DNA from: CAJQPP01 sp963793465
GTDB taxonomy: Bacteria > Planctomycetota > Planctomycetia > Pirellulales > Pirellulaceae
Direction of reading: 5' to 3'
Length of the DNA stretch: 64,000 bases
Assembly (NCBI GenBank): GCA_963793465.1
Contig: CAWCAJ010000003.1
Span: forward strand, 186,001 to 250,000
In this document: positions 8,527 to 17,172 of the stretch, piece after piece
How positions within the stretch are numbered: position 1 is the first letter of the stretch
How the letters are laid out: every line of letters begins with the position of its first letter
Notes under the pieces: generated by a model
Databases searched by the model: none
Seen by the model: the letters and a program-made list of their open reading frames with translations, nothing else
Told to the model about the DNA's origin: nothing
Translations under genes and position numbers: made by a program

Positions 8527-8607
8527 TCCGTTTGGTGACAAAAATCCGTTTGGTGACAAAAATCCGTTTGGTGACAAGAATCCGTTTGGTGACAAGAATC
8601 CGTTTGG
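8527..8607. repeat. 18-nt tandem array upstream of the PCD gene
   Basis: Four full copies of TCCGTTTGGTGACAAAAA or its variant ending CAAGAA start at 8527, 8545, 8563 and 8581. A partial fifth copy starts at 8599. On the minus strand each unit ends in ACGGA; the innermost ACGGA is extended to ACGGAG, the ribosome-binding site of the PCD gene. Confidence 0.95.
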
Positions 8608-8648
8608 GGGGACGCGCGGGCGGCTCGAAAAATCCGCGGACGATTGGC

Positions 8649-9230
8649 TCACACATCGTGCATCGAATCGGCCGGACCGAGTTTTAACTCCTCCGCCTTC
8701 TCACACAAGGCGTCGATCACAAACTGAATGTGCTCGTTGAGCTCGACAGCAAAGTCCTCGGCGCCCTGCACAATGTCATCCCGATTGACTGCGGCTGCAA
8801 AGCTCTTCTGTTTCATTTTTTTGCGAACGCTCCGGGCCTGCATGCCCTGGATCCCTTGCGGTCGCACGTAGGCTACAGCCGTGATCAATCCACATAGTTC
8901 GTCGCAGGCGAAGAGTGCTTTATCGAGCCTGGAATTTCGTGGCACCCCGGTCTGTTCGACATGCGATTGAATGGCATGGATCACTTCATCGGGGTATCCC
9001 TGTTCCTGCAGGATCCGAGAACCTTGCAGGGGATGATCAGGGGGCTGGGGCCATTGTTCGTAATCGAAGTCGTGCAGCAATCCCACGATGGACCACAGCT
9101 CTGGATCCTCCCCCAGCTTGCGGGCATAGGCCGCCATGGCTGTCTCCACGGCCAGCATGTGACGCCGCAGACTGTCGCTGTGCGTGTACTGGCACATCAA
9201 ATCGAAGCTCTGCTGGCGATTGGGAGTCAT
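8649..9230 (-). CDS. HD-domain hydrolase (HDIG type)
   Basis: This is a 193-residue metal-dependent phosphohydrolase. The HD motif is present: His24, His53-Asp54 (GLLHDFDYEQW) and a distal Asp110 (LFACDELCGL). The ACDELCGLITA segment is typical of a stand-alone HDIG subfamily of unknown substrate, and HD hydrolases generally act on nucleotides or phosphate esters. The start at 9230 is the one that keeps the full N-terminus. It sits in the innermost copy of a 14-nt tandem repeat, and no Shine-Dalgarno precedes it directly. The only good one lies before an out-of-frame ATG at 9286 (see the leader entry). Confidence 0.88.
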   Translation of the reverse strand: MTPNRQQSFDLMCQYTHSDSLRRHMLAVETAMAAYARKLGEDPELWSIVGLLHDFDYEQWPQPPDHPLQGSRILQEQGYPDEVIHAIQSHVEQTGVPRNSRLDKALFACDELCGLITAVAYVRPQGIQGMQARSVRKKMKQKSFAAAVNRDDIVQGAEDFAVELNEHIQFVIDALCEKAEELKLGPADSMHDV

Positions 9231-9281
9231 TGATTGGGAGTCATTGATTGGGAGTCATTGATTGGGAGTCATTGATTGGGG
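9218..9281. repeat. 14-nt tandem array containing start codons
   Basis: Four exact copies of GATTGGGAGTCATT start at 9218, 9232, 9246 and 9260, with a diverged fifth from 9274. On the minus strand every copy contains ATGACTCCCAATC, the first codons of the HD hydrolase gene. Confidence 0.95.
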
Positions 9282-9296
9282 TTCATCTCAACCCTC
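9231..9296 (-). promoter_or_regulatory. Translation leader made of chained five-codon mini-ORFs
   Basis: On the minus strand an SD-like GAGGG (9296-9292) precedes ATG at 9286 by five bases. That frame reads Met-Asn-Pro-Asn-Gln-stop, and its TGA overlaps the next ATG as ATGA. The next three ATGs (9272, 9258, 9244) each read Met-Thr-Pro-Asn-Gln-stop with the same ATGA overlap. The last overlap delivers ribosomes to the ATG at 9230 of the HD hydrolase. The arrangement is seen directly; translational re-initiation along it is inferred. Confidence 0.55.
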
Positions 9297-9326
9297 GCTG
9301 GTCCGGCGACGCTGGGATTATGACAG

Positions 9327-9350
9327 GGACCCGCCCGGGTGGGCGGGTCC
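9327..9350. other. Perfect 10-bp GC-rich hairpin
   Basis: GGACCCGCCC and GGGCGGGTCC form a perfect stem with loop GGGT, between the TPR gene and the HD hydrolase leader. No T-tract follows on either strand, so it is not a clear Rho-independent terminator. A role in mRNA processing or stability is possible. Confidence 0.55.
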
Positions 9351-9383
9351 GGGAACGGATGTTGAGCGATTCTGCGGGTCAGT

Positions 9384-10205
9384 CTACTGGTCGGATTCCG
9401 AGGCCGCTTCCGAGTTCTTTTTCTTGCGATCTTCGGCTTCGTTTTCCCTCACCGGATTCCCGGCTTTAAAGGACTCCAACTCTTTGCCGAGGTCTTCCTT
9501 CTGCCGACCTTCCGTGGCCATTTCCACCGATTTTTCCGACCATTTGACAGCGTTTTCGAAGTCACCGGTCTCGGCATAGGCGGCGGCCAGGGTGCTGAGA
9601 ACGTGAGCCTGCTTGTACTCGGTGATTTCGGCGGCCTTGGTGGCCAATTCCACAGCCCGTTTACCATCGCGGACGTCGTCAAAGGTCGACGTGGACAACA
9701 GCCAGGCCAGGTTATTCAGCACATGGTCATCTTCCTGGTTGAGCTCCAGCGCTGATGCGTAGTCTTTGGCCGCTTCCGCATGTTGGCCCGCATTCAGTTT
9801 GGCGTCGCCGCGACCGGCCAGCGCCCGCTGGTCTTCGGGATCTTCTTCCAGCGACTGACTGTACAGTTCAATCGCTTTCTCTGGCTGGGCAGCGCTGTTA
9901 TAGAGACCGGCCAACGCGTTTCGCAAACTGGGTTCTCCCGGGATCTCATCCACCAGCAATTGCATGTCCGCGATGGCGGCATCGAAGTCTTCCATGCCGG
10001 CGTAGATCAGACTCCGCAGAAAAATCGCGTCCACGTCCCCTTCCTGAAAGGTCAGGATTTTTTCCACGTCCTTCAGGGCATCTTCAAATTTGTCCTTTTG
10101 CAGGTAGATCCGGGCCCGGGTTCGCAGACCTTCCAGGTCTTTGGGATTCAGTTCCATGGCGCGGGTGACATCTGCCAAGGCCTCATCATCTTTTTCCATC
10201 GCCAT
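9384..10205 (-). pseudogene. TPR-repeat protein, C-terminal part (frameshifted from the upstream frame)
   Basis: This frame continues the TPR protein that starts at 11013. It holds about seven tetratricopeptide-like helical pairs (for example ADVTRAMELNPKDLEGLRTR and AAKDYASALELNQEDDHVLN) and ends in a highly charged tail (NEAEDRKKKNSEAASESDQ). It overlaps the upstream frame by 20 bp. Upstream, AYSLRGA should run straight into MAMEKDDEALADVTRAMELN as one TPR, but the frames differ by one base near 10200. Read together the protein would be about 540 residues. If the frameshift is real the C-terminal half is not made. Confidence 0.75.
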
Positions 10206-11013
10206 GTACAGCGCCGCGCAGGCTGTACGCCATGGGCAGGTCCTGATTGATTTCGATCGCCCGGCTGACCGCCTTCAACGCGGCTTCGTTCTTATCGCTG
10301 GTGCGTAGGGCTCGGGCCAACAGCAGCAACTCCACCGGGTTGTTTTCCTGCAATTCAGCCAGCTTGGCAAAGTCGGCCACAGCCTCGTCAAATTTCTCGT
10401 CGGCCACATACATCTGGCCGCGGATACGCAGCCCCAGGCGATTTTCGGGTTCGACTTCCAGGGCTTGATTGATGTCGGCCCATTTCTTCTCGTTGTCGTC
10501 CGTGGTACGCGAACGCAGAATCAGGGTCCGCGCCTGCTGTCCCGGGTCATCGCTGCTGTTCTCCAGAGCCTTGGCCACGGCCTGGGAAGCCGCCTCCTCA
10601 TCCCCACCCTCCAGCAGATTGAATTCCGCGATCAAGAGCCAGGCGTTGCTGTTGTCGGGTGTCAATTCAACAGTCTTTTCCAGACGTTCCAGGGCCTGTT
10701 GCCGCAGAAACTTCCAACGCGTATCCGGTGTCGGGCTGAACACCCGCTTGGCCAGTAACTCCGCGTGTTCAAAACAGGCGCTGGCCCACAGTTTCCTGGC
10801 CGTCGCCAGGGACTCTTCTTCCAGTCCCTGCTCAATCGCCTCCTCGCAAAGATCGGCCACCTTGTCCATATCACGCGGTGTCTTGGCGTCCAGCTTTTTC
10901 TGCACCGCTTCGTCCAGTAGCGTCTCGCCGCTTTCCTGGGCCAAGGCGGTTTGCATGGCCAGCCCACCCAGGGTCATCGCCAATCCAATAAAAAGGGTTG
11001 TCATCCAACGCAT
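10186..11013 (-). pseudogene. TPR-repeat protein, N-terminal part with signal peptide
   Basis: The frame starts at ATG 11013 with a signal peptide (TLFIGLAMTLGGLAMQTALAQ). TPR-like repeats follow, rich in Leu, Ala and acidic residues (AWLLIAEFNLLEGGDEEAA and INQALEVEPENRLGLRIRGQ). It terminates as VHGDGKR-stop within a TPR whose second half is found in the frame ending at 9384. The protein is likely periplasmic, acting as a protein-protein scaffold. Its partner cannot be named. Either this is a genuine truncation or a single-base sequence error. Confidence 0.75.
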
Positions 11014-11722
11014 GAAAGGTCTCCCGTGCGAGCGAACAAAGCGATCACTTCATCGCCGTGAACCATAGAGGTAGGGTCAGGCTAATCCAGAATTCTCAGA
11101 ACGGGTTATTCTATTCGATTTGGCAGATGGGGAAAATGCTACCCGCAGCACCCCCGGTCGCTGGCCCAAGAAAGGTCCGGAAAACGAAGCGGCATCCGTG
11201 ACACGTCCCGTCGCTTGGGACTTGGCGGTTGGCTCGATCTGCAGGGGGCCCGTTTGGCCCCGATAACGCAAAACGTCGCGTCGTTTTGGTGGTCGCGTGT
11301 TGAGAACGGGGCGAAGCTGGCCGCAGCCAGGATCGGGCTGGAATCGGGCTGGGGCAGGGTGGGGGTCGTTGGCCGGGCTCAATCCACACCCACAATTGGT
11401 TGTGTAACTCTTATTGACAGTGCGGTTTACGGCAAGTTAGACTCCTCGATTCGCGAAGGACTGGTTTGTTCGATCGAACTCGAAAACGCTGCGGGTCCAC
11501 TCTTCGTTCCGGACCGGTGGTGAGCGTTTGCGTCAGCTGAATGCGCCGCGGAACGTCTGAATGGCGATTGTTGGTGTCCCGACAATGATTCTGCGTCCCT
11601 TCTGCGCCTTGACGACGAACGGCACGCTCGACCAAATCGGTGTTTTGCATGCACCCGAACATTGAGACACTTGCTGTCACCTCCCTTTAATACTCATTGT
11701 GCTTCCAGTTCAAGGCCAAGAA
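11014..11722. other. Long intergenic region between the divergent TPR and pyrophosphatase genes
   Basis: No convincing gene is seen in these 709 bp. The open frames on both strands have no family motif, signal peptide or ribosome-binding site. The region must hold the promoters of both divergent genes. One sigma70-like promoter is visible at 11414-11443, which would leave a leader of about 270 nt before the pyrophosphatase gene. Confidence 0.6.
11414..11443 (+). promoter_or_regulatory. Possible sigma70-type promoter for the pyrophosphatase gene
   Basis: A perfect -35 box TTGACA (11414) is followed after 18 bp by TAGACT (11438), which matches TATAAT at four positions. The orientation suits the gene at 11723. 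Confidence 0.35.
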
Positions 11723-14170
11723 ATGTCTGCATTATCAAACTGTCGCCAGTCCGGTTATTGGAACCGTGCTGGCCGGGTATCCGCCGCCATCTGTTGTTTG
11801 GTTTTTTGCCTCGCAGCTTTTACCTTCCCTCTGGCCGTGGATGCTTGGCAAGAGTCGTCGCCAATCCAGCCAGCACCATCAGCCAGCGGCGACACGCAGA
11901 CCGCAGCCTCCCCCGGCAACTCGACAGGATTGCCGCTGATTGCCTGGGTGATCCCCGTATTTGGTGTGATTGGATTGGGTTTTACATTTTGGAAGTCGGC
12001 CTGGGTCGCTCGCCAGGAGGTGGGCACCGAACGCATGGCCCGCATTGCCAAGAACATCAGCGATGGTGCGATGTCCTTTTTGAAAGCCGAATACAGCGTG
12101 CTGATTGTGTTTGTGCTGGCTGTGGCTGCCCTTCTGGGCTACGCCGGCTCGACACAGGGAGAAAACTCCTCGCCGCTATTGGCTTTGTCATTTGTTCTGG
12201 GAGCCTTCTGTTCGGCAGCCGCTGGATTCATCGGCATGAAAGTGGCCACCAAGGCCAACGTGCGGACCACCCATGCCGCTCGCGACGGACTGGGTAAGGC
12301 TCTGGAAGTTGCTTTTGCCGGTGGCAGCGTGATGGGGATGGGTGTCGTGGGCCTGGGAGTTCTGGGCTTGAGCGTCCTGTTTCTGGTGTATGCCACGATG
12401 TTTGGCACCGCTACCGAACCCAACCTGAACAAAGTCATCACGGTCCTGACCGGTTTTTCCTTCGGTGCCTCTTCGATCGCCCTGTTTGCTCGCGTGGGTG
12501 GAGGGATCTACACCAAGGCGGCCGACGTGGGTGCCGACCTGGTGGGCAAAGTCGAAGCCGGGATTCCCGAAGACCATCCTTTGAACCCGGCCACGATTGC
12601 CGACAACGTGGGAGACAACGTGGGAGACGTGGCCGGTATGGGTGCCGACCTGTTCGAATCCTACGTGGGCTCGATTGTGGGCACGATGGTACTGGGAGCT
12701 GCCTTCTTTACTTTAAGTGAATTTGCGGACGACGGCTTCAATGGGCTTTCAGCGGTCTTGCTGCCGCTCGTTTTGGCGGGCGTGGGCATCCTGACATCGA
12801 TTGCCGGGACCTTTTTCGTGAAGGTCAAGGAAGGTGGCAATCCGCACCACGCATTGAACATCGGGGAGTTTGGTTCGGCTGCCATTCTGCTGGCTTTGAC
12901 CTATGGAATTATCCGCATCATGTTGCCGACGGAATGGTCGATAACCAACGCCGACGGCGTATCGATCCTGTATTCTTCCAACGGCGTTTTCTTTGCCATC
13001 CTGTTTGGCCTGGCCGCCGGATTGGGGATTGGCAAGGTCACCGAGTTCTATACCGGAACGGGAACGCCGCCCGTCAAGTCGATCGTGCGACAATCGGTAA
13101 CGGGTTCGGCAACCAACATCATCTCCGGACTGGGCGTGGGCATGATGTCAACGGCCATTCCGATCCTGATCATCGCCGCCGCCATCATCGGAGCCTACTC
13201 GTTTGCGGGGCTATACGGCATCGCCATTGCCGCCGTCGGCATGCTTTCCAATACGGGGATTCAACTGGCCGTTGATGCCTATGGACCCATCTCGGATAAC
13301 GCCGGGGGCATCGCCGAAATGGCGGATTTGCCGAAAGAAGTTCGTGGCCGCACCGACAAACTGGATGCCGTGGGCAATACCACGGCCGCCATTGGCAAGG
13401 GCTTTGCCATTGGCTCGGCCGCGTTAACAGCGCTGGCCCTGTTTGCCGCTTTCATCACGTCCTACAACGCGGCCAATCCGGAAACACCGATCACGTCCAT
13501 CAGTATCACCAACCCCTACGTGATGGCATCCCTGTTTGTAGGAGCCATGTTGCCATTCCTGTTTTCAGCGTTATCCATGAATGCGGTCGGTCGCGCAGCG
13601 ATGTCAATGATCGAGGAAGTGCGTCGACAATTCCGCGACATTCCTCAATTGAAAGCCGCACTGAGCGTGATGAACAAGAATGACGGCAAAAAGTTTGAAG
13701 ACTGGTCCAAGGAGGATCAAACCACTTTCGACGCTGCCGATGGCAAGGCCGAATACGGCAAGTGTGTGGCGATCTCCACGCGGGCATCGATTCGTGAAAT
13801 GATCGTACCGGGCCTGGTAGCCGTTCTGGTTCCCGTCGCATTTGGGTTCCTGCCCAAGTACGTCTTTGGCATGGAAGGCAATACCAACGCCCTGATGCTG
13901 GGCGGATTGCTGGCCGGCGTCACGGTGAGTGGCGTGTTGATGGCGTTGTTCCAGTCCAATGCGGGTGGTGCCTGGGACAATGCCAAGAAGATGATCGAAG
14001 AAGGATTCGAGATTAACGGCCAAATTCACGGTAAGGGGAGCGAGGCTCATAAAGCCGCCGTCGTCGGGGACACCGTCGGCGACCCCTTCAAAGACACTTC
14101 AGGTCCATCCCTGAACATCCTGTTGAAACTAATGAGCGTGGTGGCGTTGGTAATCGCCACCCTGATCTAG
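11723..14170 (+). CDS. hppA: Membrane-bound ion-pumping pyrophosphatase, K+-dependent type
   Basis: This is an integral membrane pyrophosphatase of about 815 residues with some 16 hydrophobic segments. It couples PPi hydrolysis to H+ or Na+ export. The substrate site includes DVGADLVGKVE and NPATIADNVGDNVGD, both with the Asp clusters that hold Mg-PPi; a third acidic site is DNAGGIAEM. The segment GNTTAAIGKGFAIGSA has Ala where K+-independent enzymes carry Lys, which indicates the K+-dependent class. That class includes both H+ and Na+ pumps, and the ion cannot be decided by eye. The N-terminus (residues about 15-45) resembles a signal peptide followed by a Ser/Pro/Ala-rich linker. ATG 11723 is preferred; GTG 11699 would add eight residues. 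A 66-nt dispersed repeat begins at its stop codon. Confidence 0.95.
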   Translation: MSALSNCRQSGYWNRAGRVSAAICCLVFCLAAFTFPLAVDAWQESSPIQPAPSASGDTQTAASPGNSTGLPLIAWVIPVFGVIGLGFTFWKSAWVARQEVGTERMARIAKNISDGAMSFLKAEYSVLIVFVLAVAALLGYAGSTQGENSSPLLALSFVLGAFCSAAAGFIGMKVATKANVRTTHAARDGLGKALEVAFAGGSVMGMGVVGLGVLGLSVLFLVYATMFGTATEPNLNKVITVLTGFSFGASSIALFARVGGGIYTKAADVGADLVGKVEAGIPEDHPLNPATIADNVGDNVGDVAGMGADLFESYVGSIVGTMVLGAAFFTLSEFADDGFNGLSAVLLPLVLAGVGILTSIAGTFFVKVKEGGNPHHALNIGEFGSAAILLALTYGIIRIMLPTEWSITNADGVSILYSSNGVFFAILFGLAAGLGIGKVTEFYTGTGTPPVKSIVRQSVTGSATNIISGLGVGMMSTAIPILIIAAAIIGAYSFAGLYGIAIAAVGMLSNTGIQLAVDAYGPISDNAGGIAEMADLPKEVRGRTDKLDAVGNTTAAIGKGFAIGSAALTALALFAAFITSYNAANPETPITSISITNPYVMASLFVGAMLPFLFSALSMNAVGRAAMSMIEEVRRQFRDIPQLKAALSVMNKNDGKKFEDWSKEDQTTFDAADGKAEYGKCVAISTRASIREMIVPGLVAVLVPVAFGFLPKYVFGMEGNTNALMLGGLLAGVTVSGVLMALFQSNAGGAWDNAKKMIEEGFEINGQIHGKGSEAHKAAVVGDTVGDPFKDTSGPSLNILLKLMSVVALVIATLI

Positions 14171-14233
14171 TGGCCGGTCAGATCTGAATGGAATGGAGAG
14201 GGCTGGATTCGCAACGTCACTGCTGGGCAAGCC
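14168..14233 (+). repeat. Dispersed 66-nt intergenic repeat, copy 1
   Basis: The element begins at the TAG stop of the pyrophosphatase gene. Its first 22 nt are identical to copy 2 at 25059, and overall 57 of 66 positions match without gaps. It contains the palindrome TCAGATCTGA and ends GCTGGGCAAGCC. Confidence 0.9.
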
Positions 14234-14730
14234 AGCAGTGGTATTCGTCAAATCCGCCTTGCCAGACCACCAGGCCTGGCGGGACCCGGGGTTGGCCGCC
14301 GAATCGGTCATTTTTTGACAATGACCGCACCAGCCGGCCGGGGGACGACCCTTGAACGGCTGAGTTTTTTCGGAATTTCGGCGACTTTCGCAGTTCGATC
14401 GGAATACCAGCCGTCTCTGCCTGACGCCCGAAAAAGTGCAGTGAATTGAAACACCATGCTGCGAATCGACGCAGATCGATCAACGTGGGCTGAATAGTTG
14501 GATCGTGCCTGTTTTTTCGGGGTTACGACAGGCATTCCTTGGTATTTTTTGCTTGGAATGTGCCTAAATCCCGACTAATCTAAAGGGGGCTCGTAAGCAA
14601 AAGCGGTCGGTGTTGGTCGTGATTTTTCGAGAGCAACCGCTAAAATTGAAACATTGGCACGTCGATCGCATAAGTATCGATCGTGCAAGTCAGACACAGG
14701 CAAGGTGTGTCGATAACTGAGGAGAGATTC
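14234..14730. other. Intergenic region downstream of the pyrophosphatase gene
   Basis: No gene is seen. The end of repeat copy 1 contributes to a perfect 9-bp hairpin (CACTGCTGG, loop GCAAG, CCAGCAGTG; 14218-14240) without a T-tract. Near 14662-14682 two CGATCG palindromes flank a 9-bp spacer, upstream of the next gene; they could be part of its promoter region. Confidence 0.5.
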
Positions 14731-15705
14731 ATGAAATCCGATTGGTCGACTCAATTTTCCAAAGCATGCATGGTTGCGGCCATGTTTGCCTTATTTTGCC
14801 TGCCAGCCAATGTGCGGGGGCAAGATGAAGACGCCGGCGAAAAGCAGGCCAAAATAGATGCCGGCGAAAAGCAGGCCAAAATGCCGACCCGTGTTTCCAA
14901 GACGGCCACACCGGCGAAAGGATACTCGCACGTCGAAATGTTTTCGGCAATGGAAGACGGCACCATCAAGGTGGAGTTGATTCCCCGCGACGCCACCCAG
15001 GCCAATATCTTTGTCACGAACAACTCCGATAAACCGCTGGCAGTGGAAATGCCGGAAGCGTTTGTGGGAATTTCAGTACTGGCGCAAGGATTTGGCGGCG
15101 GTGGTATGGGTATGGGCGGCGGCGGCATGGGCGGCGGTATGGGCGGTATGGGCGGTGGCATGGGCGGCATGGGCGGCGGCATGGGCGGCGGTCAGGGCTT
15201 TGGCGGCGGCATGGGCGGCGGCATGGGCGGCGGCGGTATGGGCGGCGGCGGCGGTATGGGTGGCGGCGGTATGAATGGGGGCGGCGGTGGCTTCGGCGGC
15301 GGCGTCTTCAATATCCCGCCTGGAAAACGCGCCAAGGTGACGGTAACCACGGTTTGCCTGGAGTTCAACAAAGTGGATCCTCGGCCCAGCATGAAATACG
15401 AAATCAAACCGGTCGGCGATTACGTCAAAGATGAAGCGGTGATCGAGATGTTGAAAATGGTGGCCAACGATCAGGTGACCCAGCAAATCGCCCAGGCGGC
15501 TGCCTGGCATCGCATGGACGGACTGAGCTGGGAGTTTCTGGTCAACCACAATCGCACAGAGTTGAGCAACGGGTATTTTGAACGCTTCTTTACACCGGAC
15601 CAGGTTCGCTGGGCCCGGGAACTGGTTCCCTTTGCAGAACAACGCGTAGCAGCTCGCCAAGGGCAAAGCGGAGAATCGTCCCGGGAATGGAAAACCGATC
15701 AATAA
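14731..15705 (+). CDS. Secreted Gly/Met-rich repeat protein
   Basis: The protein is 324 residues. A signal peptide ends near ANVRGQ (residue ~31). A 9-residue duplication (DAGEKQAKI / DAGEKQAKM) follows. Residues ~65-120 form a beta-rich region (DGTIKVELIPRDATQANIFV, NNSDKPLAVEMPEAFVG). About 70 residues of almost pure Gly and Met (units GGM and GGGM) come next. The C-terminal domain (about 195-324) is a second folded part, beginning FNIPPGKRAKVTVTTVCLEF. The start at 14731 has the strong ribosome-binding site GAGGAG eight bases upstream; 14683 lacks one. No named domain is recognised. The Met-rich linker could bind soft metals or be a flexible spacer; both are speculation. A terminator follows at 15824. 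Confidence 0.75.
   Translation: MKSDWSTQFSKACMVAAMFALFCLPANVRGQDEDAGEKQAKIDAGEKQAKMPTRVSKTATPAKGYSHVEMFSAMEDGTIKVELIPRDATQANIFVTNNSDKPLAVEMPEAFVGISVLAQGFGGGGMGMGGGGMGGGMGGMGGGMGGMGGGMGGGQGFGGGMGGGMGGGGMGGGGGMGGGGMNGGGGGFGGGVFNIPPGKRAKVTVTTVCLEFNKVDPRPSMKYEIKPVGDYVKDEAVIEMLKMVANDQVTQQIAQAAAWHRMDGLSWEFLVNHNRTELSNGYFERFFTPDQVRWARELVPFAEQRVAARQGQSGESSREWKTDQ
14833..14882 (+). repeat. In-frame 27-nt duplication
   Basis: A 23-nt sequence (GCCGGCGAAAAGCAGGCC plus AAAAT) at 14833 recurs at 14860, so the period is 27 nt or nine codons. It duplicates the peptide DAGEKQAK just after the signal peptide of the Gly/Met-rich protein. Confidence 0.85.
15094..15303 (+). repeat. GGC-GGC-ATG type microsatellite-like coding repeat
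   Basis: About 210 bp of irregular GGCGGC(GGT)ATG units encode the Gly/Met-rich linker of the protein at 14731. Slippage here would stay in frame only for whole triplets. Confidence 0.9.
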
Positions 15706-15823
15706 ACGAAAAGTTGAGTCGCTGGATCCACAGACCGGCGGATGGTCAGGTTGTTGACCTGCCGAACCCCGCAGCAAGTGGAGCAGTCAGCCAACTTGAG
15801 CGTTTGCTTGCACATCAAGCCAG

Positions 15824-15853
15824 AGCCCGGCTAAACAGCCGGGCTTTCTTTTT
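15824..15853 (+). terminator. Intrinsic terminator
   Basis: The stem AGCCCGGCT/AGCCGGGCT with loop AAAC is followed by TTCTTTTT. It lies 120 bp after the Gly/Met-rich protein gene. Confidence 0.85.
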
Positions 15854-15956
15854 GGACTCAGCCCCTGCTTCCAGCCTGCGGCAGGTGTACAATGGAGCGA
15901 ATCCGGGTTGTCTCCCGGTTTTGTACTTGCATCACCTGAACCGCCTGGCACGAGAC

Positions 15957-17108
15957 ATGATCATGCAATGGAGATCCCTGTTCATCCTGAGGTCCTTTTC
16001 ACTGGTATCCACCTTGGCAATCTTGCTCGGACTGACGGGCGGCCAAGTTTTGCTTCAGGGACAGACTTCCGATCCGACACCCACGATCGAAAAAGTTGCC
16101 AACCGGGCGATTGAGTATTTGAAAAGTACGGGGCAAAACCCGGAAGATGGTTCTTTCAGCGCCTTTGCGGGCCCCGCTGTGACTTCGCTGGTCACGGCGG
16201 GCATGATCAAGCACGGGCTGACGATTGAGGATCCCGCCGTGGCCAAAGCTCTGACCTATATTCAAAGTTTTGTGCAGCCCGACGGTGGCATCTACAAAAC
16301 CGACTCGATGTACAAAAACTACGAAACCAGCTTGGCCATTCTCTGCCTGGTGGAAGCCAACCAGGACGGACGGTTTGACGAGCTATTACAAAACGCGGTC
16401 CGCTACACCAAGGGAACGCAATGGGCCGAAGGCCGAAATATTTCTGAATCCGACGATCGATATGGTGGGTTTGGCTATGGCAAACACGAGCGACCCGACC
16501 TGTCCAATACGTCCTATGCCATCGATGCCCTGATCGCGGCGGGCGTGGATCGCGATAGCCCCGAAATGCAACGCGTGCTGAAATTTGTTTCACGCACGCA
16601 GAACCTGGAGTCCGCTTTCAACGAGCTGCCCCACGCAGCCAAGGTCAATGACGGGGGCTTCATCTACACACCCGCGGGCGGGGGTGAAACCAAGTCCACA
16701 ACCACGGAAATCGGAGGGCTGCGGAGTTACGGATCAATGACCTATGCCGGGCTGAAAAGCATGCTGTACGCCGGTGTGGACAAGGACGATATCCGGGTGC
16801 AGGCCGCGACCGATTGGATTCGTCGCCATTACGATCTCAAAAACAATCCCGGCATGGGTGCCGAGGGTCTGTATTACTACTACCACCTGTTTGCCAAAGC
16901 CCTGGATGCCATGGGAGCAGACACCTTCGAGGACCAGCAGGGTGTCCAGCACGACTGGCGTGAGGAGCTGTTCAACGAACTGGCGGATCGGCAAGCGGCC
17001 GATGGCTCCTTCACCAATCAGGGGTCCAGCCGCTGGATGGAAGGGGACGCCAATCTGGTAACCGGTTACGTGTTGCTGGCACTCGCGTATTGCAAGGACA
17101 AAGACTAG
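15957..17108 (+). CDS. Secreted prenyltransferase/squalene-cyclase-fold (alpha/alpha barrel) protein
   Basis: The 383-residue protein has a signal peptide (FSLVSTLAILLGLTGGQVLL, ending near QGQT). Repeated QW-like helical motifs follow: NPEDGSFSAFAGPAVTSLVT, QPDGGIYKTDSMYKNYETSL, DRYGGFGYGKHERPDLSNTS and RQAADGSFTNQG. These mark the alpha6/alpha6 barrel shared by terpene cyclases and complement-like proteins. The DxDD or DCTAE catalytic motifs of real cyclases are absent, and the export signal argues against terpenoid synthesis. Planctomycete homologues are annotated only as prenyltransferase/squalene oxidase repeat proteins. The long frame from 15687 has no support; the ATG at 15957 begins just before the signal peptide. 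The kinase gene starts 64 bp downstream and may be co-transcribed. Confidence 0.8.
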   Translation: MIMQWRSLFILRSFSLVSTLAILLGLTGGQVLLQGQTSDPTPTIEKVANRAIEYLKSTGQNPEDGSFSAFAGPAVTSLVTAGMIKHGLTIEDPAVAKALTYIQSFVQPDGGIYKTDSMYKNYETSLAILCLVEANQDGRFDELLQNAVRYTKGTQWAEGRNISESDDRYGGFGYGKHERPDLSNTSYAIDALIAAGVDRDSPEMQRVLKFVSRTQNLESAFNELPHAAKVNDGGFIYTPAGGGETKSTTTEIGGLRSYGSMTYAGLKSMLYAGVDKDDIRVQAATDWIRRHYDLKNNPGMGAEGLYYYYHLFAKALDAMGADTFEDQQGVQHDWREELFNELADRQAADGSFTNQGSSRWMEGDANLVTGYVLLALAYCKDKD

Positions 17109-17172
17109 CCCAGGATCTTCCCGCCCCGACCTGTCTGCATCCTGGTGGCCAGCCGTTCGGGGGTGGTTCCCC

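Noticed and set aside
8320..8652. Repeat-containing frame reading SPNGF repeats opposite or upstream of the PCD gene
   Set aside because: It is out of frame with the PCD gene, crosses its coding region and has no start signal; the repeat is better seen as an expanded leader.
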